The notes beneath the pieces were generated by a model. The model was not told the origin of the DNA. It was given only the letters and a program-made list of their open reading frames with translations, and searched no databases. A stretch of DNA of 39,333 bases from a virus, in the IMG/VR virus record IMGVR_UViG_3300005577_000059, positions 1 to 39,333 of that record. One strand, written 5' to 3'. Made by a program: the position numbers and the translations under genes. Positions 30,419 through 37,787 of this stretch are shown in pieces (within the stretch, counting starts at the first letter, position 1; every line of letters starts with the position of its first letter).

Positions 30419-30884
30419 AGAAGATGTAATGTTATTAATAGAGTTAGCTAAGAAAAATGGAACATATGTAGATTTATACGGTCAGGATTTATCATTTTTA
30501 AATTTAAGTGAATTGAATTTAAAGAATGCAAATCTTTGCCGAGCGTGTTTAGAGGGAACAAATCTCACTGATGCTAATCTCTCTTATGCTAATCTCGTTC
30601 GCACTAATCTAACACGGGCTAATCTAACAGGCGCTCGCTTATATAGAGCTTTATTACGTGATGCAGATGCGATAAGTGCTAATTTTACAAATGCAAGATT
30701 GTGCGGTGCAGATTTAGAGGGGGTTAATTTATCTGGCTCTAATCTTACAAATACCACATTTAAAGATGCAAATCTTAATTTAGCTGATTTAACCTATACT
30801 AAAATCATCTTAACTGAACTAACAGGTGCTATTTTAAATGATGTTAATTTTAGACACGCTTATATTGAAGGAGGGGTATTTTAA
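30411..30884 (+). CDS. Pentapeptide-repeat protein
   Basis: A 157-residue protein with about twenty A(D/N)LxX-type repeats from residue 25 on (for example LTDANLSYANLVRTNLTRAN), which fold as a right-handed square beta-helix. Members such as Qnr and MfpA mimic DNA and bind gyrase, so protection or inhibition of host gyrase is one possibility, but the fold alone does not fix the target. It ends in IEGGVF, the same type of RBS-encoded tail as at 29979. Confidence 0.85.
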   Translation: MTREDVMLLIELAKKNGTYVDLYGQDLSFLNLSELNLKNANLCRACLEGTNLTDANLSYANLVRTNLTRANLTGARLYRALLRDADAISANFTNARLCGADLEGVNLSGSNLTNTTFKDANLNLADLTYTKIILTELTGAILNDVNFRHAYIEGGVF

Positions 30885-31045
30885 TGAAGTATGATGATGT
30901 TTTACGAATGTTTTCGAATAACTTAAATATCTATCGTTTAGATGTTTTAATTGATAAAAGAACTGCTCAGAGATTTTTAGACACTGGCTATAAAATAATC
31001 AAGCTCGGTGCTTGTAATTATGAAATTTATAGAAGAGGGAATTAA
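30884..31045 (+). CDS. Hypothetical small protein, possible HTH
   Basis: A 53-residue frame, ATG after GGAGGGGTATTTTA and coupled to the pentapeptide gene. It ends exactly where the next gene begins. Sequence DVLIDKRTAQRFLDTGYKII resembles a short helix-turn-helix, but this is uncertain. Confidence 0.6.
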   Translation: MKYDDVLRMFSNNLNIYRLDVLIDKRTAQRFLDTGYKIIKLGACNYEIYRRGN

Positions 31046-31246
31046 ATGAATTTGAATGAAGAAGGAGCAATACGTTTTTTTATTAGTATACTTAATAGAA
31101 AAATGCATGACTTATTTGACGAAGAATGGCGGAACTCTGTTGACCCAGATTGTGACCCCATCTTAACTAGATGGATATATGAAAGAGAAATTAAAAATGC
31201 ACTTAAGGAAAGTTTATATGCATTGAAAAAGGGAGATTTAAAGTGA
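31046..31246 (+). CDS. Hypothetical small protein
   Basis: A 66-residue acidic helical protein (FFISILNRKMHDLFDEEW; REIKNALKESLYALKKG). AGAGGGAATTAA precedes the ATG. No family recognised. Confidence 0.55.
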   Translation: MNLNEEGAIRFFISILNRKMHDLFDEEWRNSVDPDCDPILTRWIYEREIKNALKESLYALKKGDLK

Positions 31247-31530
31247 AAAAAACAAATCTTTCAAAAATTAACATCCCAGATTGGTTAGTGAAATTACCGG
31301 CGGGTGAGTACTGTATACCGCAATTATGTGAGATGTTTAAGCTCACATATCATCAAGTATACCAACGGCTATATGTTCTAAACATTCAAAATTACAAAAA
31401 AGAAGTGAATTTTGGAATGGGTGTAGTTAGACCAATGATTTTTTATGTTTGGAAAGGATTTGAAGAAGAATCTAAAAAAATAAACACAATGAGGATAGAG
31501 AAATTAAACAAAGGAGGGAAAAATAAATGA
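31243..31530 (+). CDS. Putative helix-turn-helix protein
   Basis: A 95-residue basic protein with a GTG start at 31243. Residues 23-47 (YCIPQLCEMFKLTYHQVYQR) fit a helix-turn-helix of the type used to choose DNA sites, and the C-terminal part is Lys-rich. It could regulate transcription of the accessory block. No family named. Confidence 0.55.
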   Translation: MKKTNLSKINIPDWLVKLPAGEYCIPQLCEMFKLTYHQVYQRLYVLNIQNYKKEVNFGMGVVRPMIFYVWKGFEEESKKINTMRIEKLNKGGKNK

Positions 31531-31661
31531 AGCTTATTCTAGCAATTATGCTTATAGTTACTCTTATAATAGTGACGTATAAATTCCACAATCGTAGAGA
31601 AAGATTTCGTAAAAAAATTATTCAGTTGAATAACAGGAACAAAAAGAGGAGTTATCGGTGA
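31527..31661 (+). CDS. Small membrane protein
   Basis: A 44-residue protein with an N-terminal hydrophobic helix (LILAIMLIVTLIIVTY) followed by a strongly basic cytoplasmic-type tail (RRERFRKKII, NRNKKRSYR). AAAGGAGGG precedes it. First of three adjacent single-span membrane proteins. Confidence 0.65.
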   Translation: MKLILAIMLIVTLIIVTYKFHNRRERFRKKIIQLNNRNKKRSYR

Positions 31662-31984
31662 GTATACTGGATATTGTTTTGCTATTTATTGTTCTATTAT
31701 ATGCATTTATTATTTTTAGAATTTTAGTAAATATGGAGCTTGCTGAGAAGAAGATTGAGTCAGTATATAAAGAGTTAAGTGAGCGATTAGAGAATATTGA
31801 ACAAAAACATAATTCTCTTGTTGATGCACAGGCTTCTTTTATGAAAGCTTCATCTAAACAAGTTATACAAGAAGTTAATAAAGAAATAGGGGAGGCTAAT
31901 CGTAAACACTCGGAGAATACTAAACAAGTTTTAGAGGAATTAGAGTATGTAAAAGATATTGTAAAGACTTTTTTAAGGAGATAA
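31658..31984 (+). CDS. Membrane-anchored coiled-coil protein
   Basis: A 108-residue protein with a GTG start. An N-terminal hydrophobic helix (DIVLLFIVLLYAFIIFRIL) is followed by a heptad-rich helix (about 28-105). AAGAGGAG precedes the start. The plan resembles an i-spanin or a scaffold for membrane-bound phage proteins, but no lysin is adjacent. Confidence 0.65.
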   Translation: MSILDIVLLFIVLLYAFIIFRILVNMELAEKKIESVYKELSERLENIEQKHNSLVDAQASFMKASSKQVIQEVNKEIGEANRKHSENTKQVLEELEYVKDIVKTFLRR

Positions 31985-31986
31985 AA

Positions 31987-32124
31987 ATGGATAAGATACT
32001 AAACTATGTTTCAGAAAATACCATAAGTGTGATTTTTGTATCGGTGTTAGTTATATTTTCTCTATTTTTACAGATAATAGTTATGAAAGATAAAAACAAA
32101 AATAATAAGGATGATGACAAATGA
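31987..32124 (+). CDS. Small membrane protein
   Basis: A 45-residue protein with one central hydrophobic helix (VIFVSVLVIFSLFLQIIV) and a charged tail (DKNKNNKDDDK). AAGGAGATAAAA precedes it. Together with the two genes before it, it forms a membrane cluster; a holin role is possible but unproven. Confidence 0.6.
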   Translation: MDKILNYVSENTISVIFVSVLVIFSLFLQIIVMKDKNKNNKDDDK

Positions 32125-32543
32125 AAATTTTTAAAAGACAAAATAGAGAATGGGATTTCGAAACATACACTAAGCCAAAAACTAGGTTTATAAAAGGAGA
32201 CTCTGCTCTTACCGTATATAAGAATGGTGTGATTATATTAAACTCAAAGTTTATCTGTGAAGCGAATGAAGAACTTAAAAAAGCGGAGTATGCTAAGCTT
32301 TTTTATGATAAAAATACCAATTCTATGGGATTAAAATTTGTTAATAGCCCCAATGAAACAGGAACTAGTAAATTAACTTCAGATAAATTTCCTAATCGGC
32401 ACTTTTCTGCTCGTGCTTTTATTAACTATTATGGTTTAAATTTAGAAACTATACAAGGGAAGTACAAACCAACCAAGGAATTTATTAATGATGCAATAGG
32501 CTATCTTTGGGTTATTCAGCTTAAAAAGAAAGAGGCAGTTTAA
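32121..32543 (+). CDS. Hypothetical protein
   Basis: A 140-residue protein with alternating strands (SALTVYKNGVIILNSKFI, SMGLKFVNSP) and a helical end. Pattern suggests a small beta-rich nucleic-acid-binding or enzyme-like domain, but no family was recognised. ATG overlaps the previous stop. Confidence 0.6.
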   Translation: MKIFKRQNREWDFETYTKPKTRFIKGDSALTVYKNGVIILNSKFICEANEELKKAEYAKLFYDKNTNSMGLKFVNSPNETGTSKLTSDKFPNRHFSARAFINYYGLNLETIQGKYKPTKEFINDAIGYLWVIQLKKKEAV

Positions 32544-32789
32544 ATGACAATTGATGAACTAGAATTAGAGAGACTCACTCAAGAAGTAATGGAATATATA
32601 AGTAAATACCTTGCTTATACTGTCGATTATGATGAGTGGCTTAAGGATATTAACCACTATGAATTTAAAATCTATATTAAAGAGGTTATAAAAACAGGAA
32701 TTGCGACTTTCGGCCGAGACGATTCTTTAATAGTTCCTATGTATAAAAGTTTTGTTTTAGGGTTAAAAATAGCAAGAGGGAAATTATAA
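32544..32789 (+). CDS. Hypothetical helical protein
   Basis: An 81-residue protein, start directly after the previous stop. Helical, aromatic (YDEWLKDINHYEFKIYIKEV). No family recognised. Confidence 0.55.
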   Translation: MTIDELELERLTQEVMEYISKYLAYTVDYDEWLKDINHYEFKIYIKEVIKTGIATFGRDDSLIVPMYKSFVLGLKIARGKL

Positions 32790-33031
32790 TGATAGACGGA
32801 GAGATAGCTTCTAATAAAGGAGAACAATTAACTATTAGGACGTTAATACAACACTTACTTACTTTTGAGGATCTAGATACAGAAATTTGGATTTATGGGC
32901 ATGATGATAAAGGAAATAAGATGCTAGGTTATTTCACAGTGAATGATATAGAGATGAGTGCTTTTCATTATTTAGGTGGACAAACGTCGGATGTTTTAAA
33001 AATAAATGCGAGGTGGGATAGTGAAAATTGA
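32789..33031 (+). CDS. Small phage protein of the PDAEV type
   Basis: An 80-residue protein; TIRTLIQHLLTFEDLDTEIW matches the pattern of the gene at 20899 and a widespread phage family. Function unknown. It starts one base before the end of the previous gene. Confidence 0.6.
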   Translation: MIDGEIASNKGEQLTIRTLIQHLLTFEDLDTEIWIYGHDDKGNKMLGYFTVNDIEMSAFHYLGGQTSDVLKINARWDSEN

Positions 33032-33542
33032 ATTTAATCCAGGTGATACACTAATGTTTAACGGCAAAAAAGTTGAAGGGATAGAGATAAAGAAAAACTC
33101 TGAAGGAGAGTTTATAGAAGACTTAAGTATAGAAAATTTAGTACCTATAGTTAATGAAGAGCAATATAGAAGAGAATTACATGCTAAATGGGATAAAATA
33201 TCTGAAGAGTCTCCAATCCCATGGCGTTATCAACACAGATGTACTGAGCTCTTCTATCTAGCTAAACAACAACTTAATCTTCCAAAAAATGCTGCAAAGG
33301 GAAATTTTGAAGATTTATGTGATTTCAGACAAATAATGCAATTTTTAAAAAGTGAGGTTGATGAAGTAGAAAGAGAACTAACTGATGTACAACTATGCTG
33401 TGAAACTTGTATGGAGTTTAATGAAGTCGAAAAAGAAAAAATTAATTATCAAAGGGCTCGCGAAGAGATTGGTGACGTAGCTGCATGTCTTGTTGGTTTA
33501 TTAGCTAAATTAGATAAAATGGAAAAGGAAGAAGAGAGATGA
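33021..33542 (+). CDS. MazG-like nucleotide pyrophosphohydrolase
   Basis: Start is GTG at 33021, after GAGGTGGGATA; the longer frame from 33006 is less likely. The 173-residue protein has a MazG-like helical core: FLKSEVDEVEREL (Glu112, Glu115, Glu117, Glu119) and AREEIGDVAACLVGLLAK (Glu148, Glu149, Asp152). These acidic residues bind Mg for NTP or dNTP hydrolysis. Phage MazG-like enzymes may act on dNTP pools or alarmone signalling. The end LDKMEKEEER is nearly repeated at the end of the next gene. Confidence 0.75.
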   Translation: MKIEFNPGDTLMFNGKKVEGIEIKKNSEGEFIEDLSIENLVPIVNEEQYRRELHAKWDKISEESPIPWRYQHRCTELFYLAKQQLNLPKNAAKGNFEDLCDFRQIMQFLKSEVDEVERELTDVQLCCETCMEFNEVEKEKINYQRAREEIGDVAACLVGLLAKLDKMEKEEER

Positions 33543-33790
33543 AAAATAGCGAATATGAATGTGCTCATTGTAATGGTATTTTTGAAAAAGAATGGTCAGA
33601 TGAAGAAGCTATGCAGGAGAGTGAAGTTATTCATGGAAGTAGACTCCCTAATGAAGATTTAGCAATTGTTTGTGATGATTGTTTTAAAGAAATGGATTTG
33701 CACTATAATTTTGATAAGATGATACATTCTAATAAAATACCGGCAAAAATACTAGATAAAATGGAGGAAGAAGAGAAATCAAATGGATGA
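33539..33790 (+). CDS. Zinc-binding phage protein
   Basis: An 83-residue protein with CAHC (8-11) followed by WSDEEAMQE and CDDC (45-48), a pattern common in small phage zinc-binding proteins. Function unknown. The end LDKMEEEEKSNG shares wording and DNA with the end of the MazG-like gene. Confidence 0.7.
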   Translation: MKNSEYECAHCNGIFEKEWSDEEAMQESEVIHGSRLPNEDLAIVCDDCFKEMDLHYNFDKMIHSNKIPAKILDKMEEEEKSNG

Positions 33791-33804
33791 ATTAGATTAT
33801 AAAG

Positions 33805-34185
33805 ATATTGTTAAGGAGGGGTGAATGGAGGTTAAAATAGATGCTTACATACACATATGGAGCAAAATATTTAGCCCTGAAATATTAGAGAGTATCATTG
33901 AATTTCCAACAGACCTAGATGAAGACACACAATATCATTTAGAAGAAGATATAATGTGCCATCTTTCTCAATTACAAGAGTTTAAAAATTTAGAAGAAGG
34001 TACATTCTATAGATGTTTTGGTACTGCAATGCTAACTTATGACTCTTATTATTCAGAGTACTATGGTTCTAGAGAATATGATTCTGACTTAGAGTTAAAT
34101 GATGGCTTTCAATTAATTAAAATAACTGAAATGGAAGCAAGAAAGAAAGGGTTTATAGATGAATGAAATATTGTTAAGGAGGGGT
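33805..34185 (+). repeat. 18-base direct repeat carrying the ribosome-binding site
   Basis: ATATTGTTAAGGAGGGGT occurs at 33805-33822 and 34168-34185, each just before a gene start. Here the repeat is between genes, not inside a tail. Confidence 0.85.
33825..34166 (+). CDS. Hypothetical acidic protein
   Basis: A 113-residue, very acidic protein rich in Tyr (SYYSEYYGSREYDSD). AAGGAGGGGTGA precedes the ATG. Strong negative charge could suit a DNA mimic, but nothing else supports that. No family recognised. Confidence 0.55.
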   Translation: MEVKIDAYIHIWSKIFSPEILESIIEFPTDLDEDTQYHLEEDIMCHLSQLQEFKNLEEGTFYRCFGTAMLTYDSYYSEYYGSREYDSDLELNDGFQLIKITEMEARKKGFIDE

Positions 34186-34187
34186 AG

Positions 34188-34400
34188 GTGATCGAATTTG
34201 AAGGGCAAAAATACAATACTTTAGAAGATTTAGCTTCTAATTTAGAGGCAGCAAGTGCAGGCTGGGAGTATATCTATTGTCATTGTAGTGATAGTGCATG
34301 TGCTGAATATAAGCTTACTAAAAAAGATATTTTAAATAGAATTACTTTTCTTAAAGAATCACTGAGTTTACTTAAACAGTTAAGTGAGAATGTTAAATGA
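34188..34400 (+). CDS. Hypothetical small Cys-containing protein
   Basis: A 70-residue protein with GTG start after AAGGAGGGGTAG. CHCSDSAC at 31-38 may bind metal. C-terminal helix. No family recognised. Confidence 0.55.
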   Translation: MIEFEGQKYNTLEDLASNLEAASAGWEYIYCHCSDSACAEYKLTKKDILNRITFLKESLSLLKQLSENVK

Positions 34401-34957
34401 TTTACTTCACATCAGACCATCATTTTGGCCATAAAAATATCATTCAACTATGTAATCGTCCATTTAACTCTGTAGAAGAGATGGACGAGGAAATGATTCG
34501 ACGTTGGAATGAAACTGTAAAGCCTGAAGATTTTGTTTACTATTTAGGAGATTTTAGCCTCTCGATTAAACCTGTGAAAGAGTATGTAAAGCGGCTAAAC
34601 GGTAAAAAAATTTTGATTGCTGGTAATCATGATAGATGTCATCAGTTTCAAAAAAACAACTTAAAGTATAAATATGAATATAGGGAAATGGGTTTTTATG
34701 ATGTTTATGATTGTGACGTTACTCATTTTTCTGAAGACTTAACCGCTGATTTATCTCATTTTCCATATGATAATGGTGATGATGTGAGATATTTTAAACT
34801 GTTTCCAAGAGATGATGGTAGGTGGCTTCTTCACGGTCATGTTCATAATAAGTGGAGAGTTAAAGATAAAATGATAAACGTTGGTGTTGACGTTTGGGAT
34901 TTTTATCCTGTTAGTTTAGATAAAATTTTAGAGATTATGCGAGGAGCTAATAAATGA
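34397..34957 (+). CDS. Metallophosphoesterase
   Basis: A 186-residue calcineurin-like phosphoesterase with every metal motif: SDHHFGH (Asp7, His9), GDFS (Asp52), GNHD (76-79), SHFP (120-123) and HGHVH (146-150). Small phage enzymes of this type are common; substrates (nucleotides, nucleic-acid ends, cyclic nucleotides) are not determined by sequence. A signalling-nucleotide role in counter-defence is speculative. It overlaps the previous gene by four bases. Confidence 0.9.
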   Translation: MIYFTSDHHFGHKNIIQLCNRPFNSVEEMDEEMIRRWNETVKPEDFVYYLGDFSLSIKPVKEYVKRLNGKKILIAGNHDRCHQFQKNNLKYKYEYREMGFYDVYDCDVTHFSEDLTADLSHFPYDNGDDVRYFKLFPRDDGRWLLHGHVHNKWRVKDKMINVGVDVWDFYPVSLDKILEIMRGANK

Positions 34958-35214
34958 ACTTATTTAAATATCTCAAAGAAATAATAGAATCATATAGGTT
35001 GGTTAAAGAGCGAAAAATTTCTGAAATAGAAATAAAAATTAGAGGTGAAGTTAGCCAACTTAAATATAATATCACTAAACTAGAAGAAGAGATTAAAGAG
35101 TTACATAGACTTAGAGAAGTAAATTCAAATACAATTAAAAAATGTATTGACAGTGTAAATGATAGACTACAGACACAGATTAATGAACTAAATTTTAAGG
35201 AGAATAAAGAATGA
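34954..35214 (+). CDS. Hypothetical coiled-coil protein
   Basis: An 86-residue protein, mostly one heptad-bearing helix (KYNITKLEEEIKELHRLRE). No membrane segment. No family recognised. It overlaps both neighbours by four bases. Confidence 0.6.
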   Translation: MNLFKYLKEIIESYRLVKERKISEIEIKIRGEVSQLKYNITKLEEEIKELHRLREVNSNTIKKCIDSVNDRLQTQINELNFKENKE

Positions 35215-35792
35215 AATTTAAAGAAGGTGATAAGGTAAGAGTTATTAAAGATATGCAGCTCTCAAATATAATACCACCAAGTTATAGAAGATTTATAATA
35301 GGGGAAACTGGTGTTTTAAGTAAGTCATATTTTAATTTTCCACATTTTATTTTTGAGACCAAAAGAGGAGATTATACAGTTAGAGAAGACGCCTGTGAAG
35401 AATATTTTGAAAAAATAGAGGAGAGTATGAAACTCGAAAAGATAATACCACTTATAAGAGAAAATAAGAAAATTGAATTTCTTGGATTTGATAGAAATGG
35501 TCTCCAAGTGTGGAAAGAGTTAAATTTAAAGCCAGACAGGCCTCGTGATTATTGTTGTGATATTTTAGATATGTCCTTATCAGAATTAATGACATTGGAA
35601 TTTAGAGTTAAAAAAGAAAAAGAATATCAAGCTCTTTATTATTATGTAAGGTGTGATGGGATAAAAATATTTGATACAACATCTAGTTTTTATAAGAGTA
35701 AAGAAGAGTTTTTAGATTCTGCTATGTATAAAGCAATGCCAGGAAGTATTTTTCATAGTTTAATTTTAGAATCAGAAAGGAATGCTGAATGA
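35211..35792 (+). CDS. SH3-like plus DUF2829-like protein
   Basis: A 193-residue protein. The N-terminus FKEGDKVRVIKD with a later GETGVLSK is a KOW/SH3-like pattern. Residues about 74-135 (KIIPLIRENKKIEFLGFD ... LMTLEFRVKKE) have the layout of the DUF2829-like domain proposed at 26711. The C-terminal 55 residues are aromatic and unassigned. Function unknown; possibly a fusion of small phage modules. Confidence 0.5.
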   Translation: MKFKEGDKVRVIKDMQLSNIIPPSYRRFIIGETGVLSKSYFNFPHFIFETKRGDYTVREDACEEYFEKIEESMKLEKIIPLIRENKKIEFLGFDRNGLQVWKELNLKPDRPRDYCCDILDMSLSELMTLEFRVKKEKEYQALYYYVRCDGIKIFDTTSSFYKSKEEFLDSAMYKAMPGSIFHSLILESERNAE

Positions 35793-36067
35793 AAATAGAA
35801 CTAAATAAAGTTTATAGAGATAGACTTAAAAGAGAATGGAAAATTGTTGTTAAGTATGAAACTTATGATCACACAACAGGAAAGACTCGAGTTCGTTGTA
35901 TTTATATAAATAAAGAACAAAATGACTATGGGCCATGTGATGAAAATGGTAAATCTTGGGGAATGGAACACCTAGAGAATTACGAGGACTTGATAGAGTT
36001 AGTTGGCGATGATTTTACCACACAGGAGTTTGATGAATGAAAATAGAACTAAATAAAGTTTATAGAG
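35786..36067 (+). repeat. 34-base perfect direct repeat at two gene starts
   Basis: Copies at 35786-35819 and 36034-36067 include the stop overlap, the ATG and the first nine codons (MKIELNKVYR) of two adjacent genes. This marks a tandem duplication with later divergence, or conversion of the 5' ends. Confidence 0.9.
35789..36040 (+). CDS. Hypothetical protein, tandem paralogue 1
   Basis: An 83-residue protein starting MKIELNKVYRDRLKREWKI and ending near IELVGDDF. It pairs with the next gene, which shares both ends. The pattern resembles small phage domains that begin xIExGxxYxxRxG. Function unknown. Confidence 0.6.
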   Translation: MKIELNKVYRDRLKREWKIVVKYETYDHTTGKTRVRCIYINKEQNDYGPCDENGKSWGMEHLENYEDLIELVGDDFTTQEFDE

Positions 36068-36444
36068 CAAGAAATGGAACACAATGGAAAGTTATCTTTA
36101 TAAAAGAGAGTGAAAATTTAATCGCATGTGTGAATAGAAAACACGATGAGATACATTTTTGGTTTATCTCAGGTTATTACTCTAGGAGTGGTGAAGCTAA
36201 TAATAGAGATTTAGTAGAATTAATTGGCGATGATTTTATTGAAGAGAAAAAACCTAGATATTTTGAATTTGAAGGTTGGATAGGAGAATCCCCCGCTGAA
36301 ACAACGAGTATCTGTCCATATTTTACTTTAAATAAAGTATTTGGTTATGATGTTTCTAGTTTTGTTGATGATGTAACGTTTTTAGATAAGCATAGAAACA
36401 AAACATCAAAATGGAGAGTAACTATGCAGGAGATTATTGAATGA
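36037..36444 (+). CDS. Hypothetical protein, tandem paralogue 2 with extra domain
   Basis: A 135-residue protein. Residues 1-70 repeat the preceding gene's plan (MKIELNKVYRARNGTQWKV ... LVELIGDDF). Residues about 75-135 add a module (FEFEGWIGES ... KWRVTMQEIIE) that recurs at the C-terminus of the 37784 gene (QFEGYLY ... KWKVTMEE). So it appears to be a two-domain mosaic. Confidence 0.6.
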   Translation: MKIELNKVYRARNGTQWKVIFIKESENLIACVNRKHDEIHFWFISGYYSRSGEANNRDLVELIGDDFIEEKKPRYFEFEGWIGESPAETTSICPYFTLNKVFGYDVSSFVDDVTFLDKHRNKTSKWRVTMQEIIE

Positions 36445-36677
36445 AATTATATAAAATAAGCCAAAACGTTAATAATGATTATGATACATATGACAGTGCG
36501 GTTGTAGTAGCAGAAAGTGAAGAAGATGCTAGGAAAATACAACCTGGTGGTGACTATGAATGTTGGAATGATATCAGTTGGGTTGACCATCCCTCTAAAG
36601 TAGATGTTTTATATTTAGGAGAAGCAGAGTCTACTCTTGAAAAAGGCATTGTAATTGCAAGTTATAATGCAGGTTAG
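36441..36677 (+). CDS. Conserved phage protein of unknown function
   Basis: A 78-residue protein of a type often seen in phages: MKLYKISQNVNNDYDTYDSA, VVVAESEEDARKIQPGG, VDVLYLGEAES and a final VIASYNAG. Function not known. Four-base overlap with the previous gene. Confidence 0.7.
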   Translation: MKLYKISQNVNNDYDTYDSAVVVAESEEDARKIQPGGDYECWNDISWVDHPSKVDVLYLGEAESTLEKGIVIASYNAG

Positions 36678-36686
36678 GGGATTAAA

Positions 36687-37025
36687 ATGACACGTGAAGA
36701 ACAACTAATGAAATTTGAAAACGCTTTCTATGCTTATTGTAATGGTAATGTTATTCAATCTCCCGATGGAACTTTATATCATCAGAAGTCAAAAAAATTA
36801 GACTACGTTAAAGCAGAATTAGTTTTAAAATTGTGGCTTGTTATCTATCCTAAAAAAGTTAATAAGTATATTTTTGTCTATAAAAATTGTGGGAAGTATA
36901 GTGTGTCTGAAAAACATTTTGAAACAGAACAAGAGTGTTATATATGGCTACATTATGTTATGGGTGCAAATATCGAAATAATATGTAGGATTGATGAGTC
37001 TAAAAAAGGATTTGAGAGGTATTAA
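36687..37025 (+). CDS. Hypothetical protein
   Basis: A 112-residue protein, basic and aromatic (LVLKLWLVIYPKKVNKYIFV). It starts MTREEQLMKFENAF, like the 20081 and 30411 genes. GTTAGGGGATTAAA precedes it. No family recognised. Confidence 0.55.
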   Translation: MTREEQLMKFENAFYAYCNGNVIQSPDGTLYHQKSKKLDYVKAELVLKLWLVIYPKKVNKYIFVYKNCGKYSVSEKHFETEQECYIWLHYVMGANIEIICRIDESKKGFERY

Positions 37026-37026
37026 A

Positions 37027-37302
37027 ATGACAAAACGAATAATCCATGTAGATTTTTATAAAAACTCAGGAAAATGGTACGACGGTGGGGATATGGAGAT
37101 TGGTGATATGATTGAGTATCTTGATCGAGCAGATATCGCAAAAAGAATAGAAAACAATCAAAATATACTTATTAAAGGTGCGATTGATGAATTTTTTATT
37201 GTTACAAGCATACCTAATCAAGAAGATAACGATACATTTTTTGCAAACTATTTATATAAACCAGGTGAAGTCTCTGGCTATGTAGATGAGGGGGTATTCT
37301 GA
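37027..37302 (+). CDS. Hypothetical protein with EGVF tail
   Basis: I start at 37027 (MTKRIIHVDFYK, 91 residues) after GAGAGGTATTAAA; the frame is open further upstream. Ends VDEGVF, where GATGAGGGGGTATTCTG is the ribosome-binding site of the endolysin. No family recognised. Confidence 0.6.
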   Translation: MTKRIIHVDFYKNSGKWYDGGDMEIGDMIEYLDRADIAKRIENNQNILIKGAIDEFFIVTSIPNQEDNDTFFANYLYKPGEVSGYVDEGVF

Positions 37303-37787
37303 TGATAAAACAAGAAAGAGCAACCGAATTAATTAAAAGTCTAGAAAACTTCAGCTCAAAAGCTTATATAGATGCCACTGGAAGTGTATTGACAATTGGA
37401 TACGGTTTAGCTTTTAAATACATAGACGGGATTACAATTCAACCAAATGATACCTGCACTGAATTACAAGCAGAAATATGGCTACAAGAATCTTTGAATA
37501 GAGATGTTTTTCCTTTTGTTAATGAACTTCAAGAAAGATATCAATTTAATGATGATATTTATGTTGCTATCAGTTCTCTTGTTTATAATATCGGGAAAAA
37601 TCGTTTAGGACCGTTTTTCTATAAATCTCTTTCAATTAATCAAGAAGTAGGAAAGCCTGATTTAATTGCTACTGCATTTCGTATGTACAATAAAATTAGA
37701 AAGAATGGGGTGTTGGTTGTTTGTGAAGGACTTGTTAATAGAAGAGAAAAAGAAATTGCTGTATTTATGAAAGGAGATAAGAAATGA
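37302..37787 (+). CDS. Endolysin, GH24 lysozyme
   Basis: A 161-residue T4-type lysozyme that cuts peptidoglycan at lysis. The catalytic triad region is LENFSSKAYIDATGSVLTIG: Glu15, Asp24 and Thr31, with one residue more than T4 between Asp and Thr. The C-terminal VVCEGLVNRREKE is the usual R-R-x-E block. There is no signal peptide or anchor segment, so a holin is needed to release it. TGATG overlap with the previous gene. Confidence 0.85.
   Translation: MIKQERATELIKSLENFSSKAYIDATGSVLTIGYGLAFKYIDGITIQPNDTCTELQAEIWLQESLNRDVFPFVNELQERYQFNDDIYVAISSLVYNIGKNRLGPFFYKSLSINQEVGKPDLIATAFRMYNKIRKNGVLVVCEGLVNRREKEIAVFMKGDKK

Noticed and set aside
33783-33824. 13-codon frame MDELDYKDIVKEG between the zinc protein and the next gene
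   Set aside because: Too short, and the sequence is a ribosome-binding-site repeat that recurs at 34168 without this frame.
35325-35507. 60-codon minus-strand frame in the accessory block
   Set aside because: Antisense to a coupled plus-strand operon and without a ribosome-binding site; AT-rich composition yields such frames by chance.
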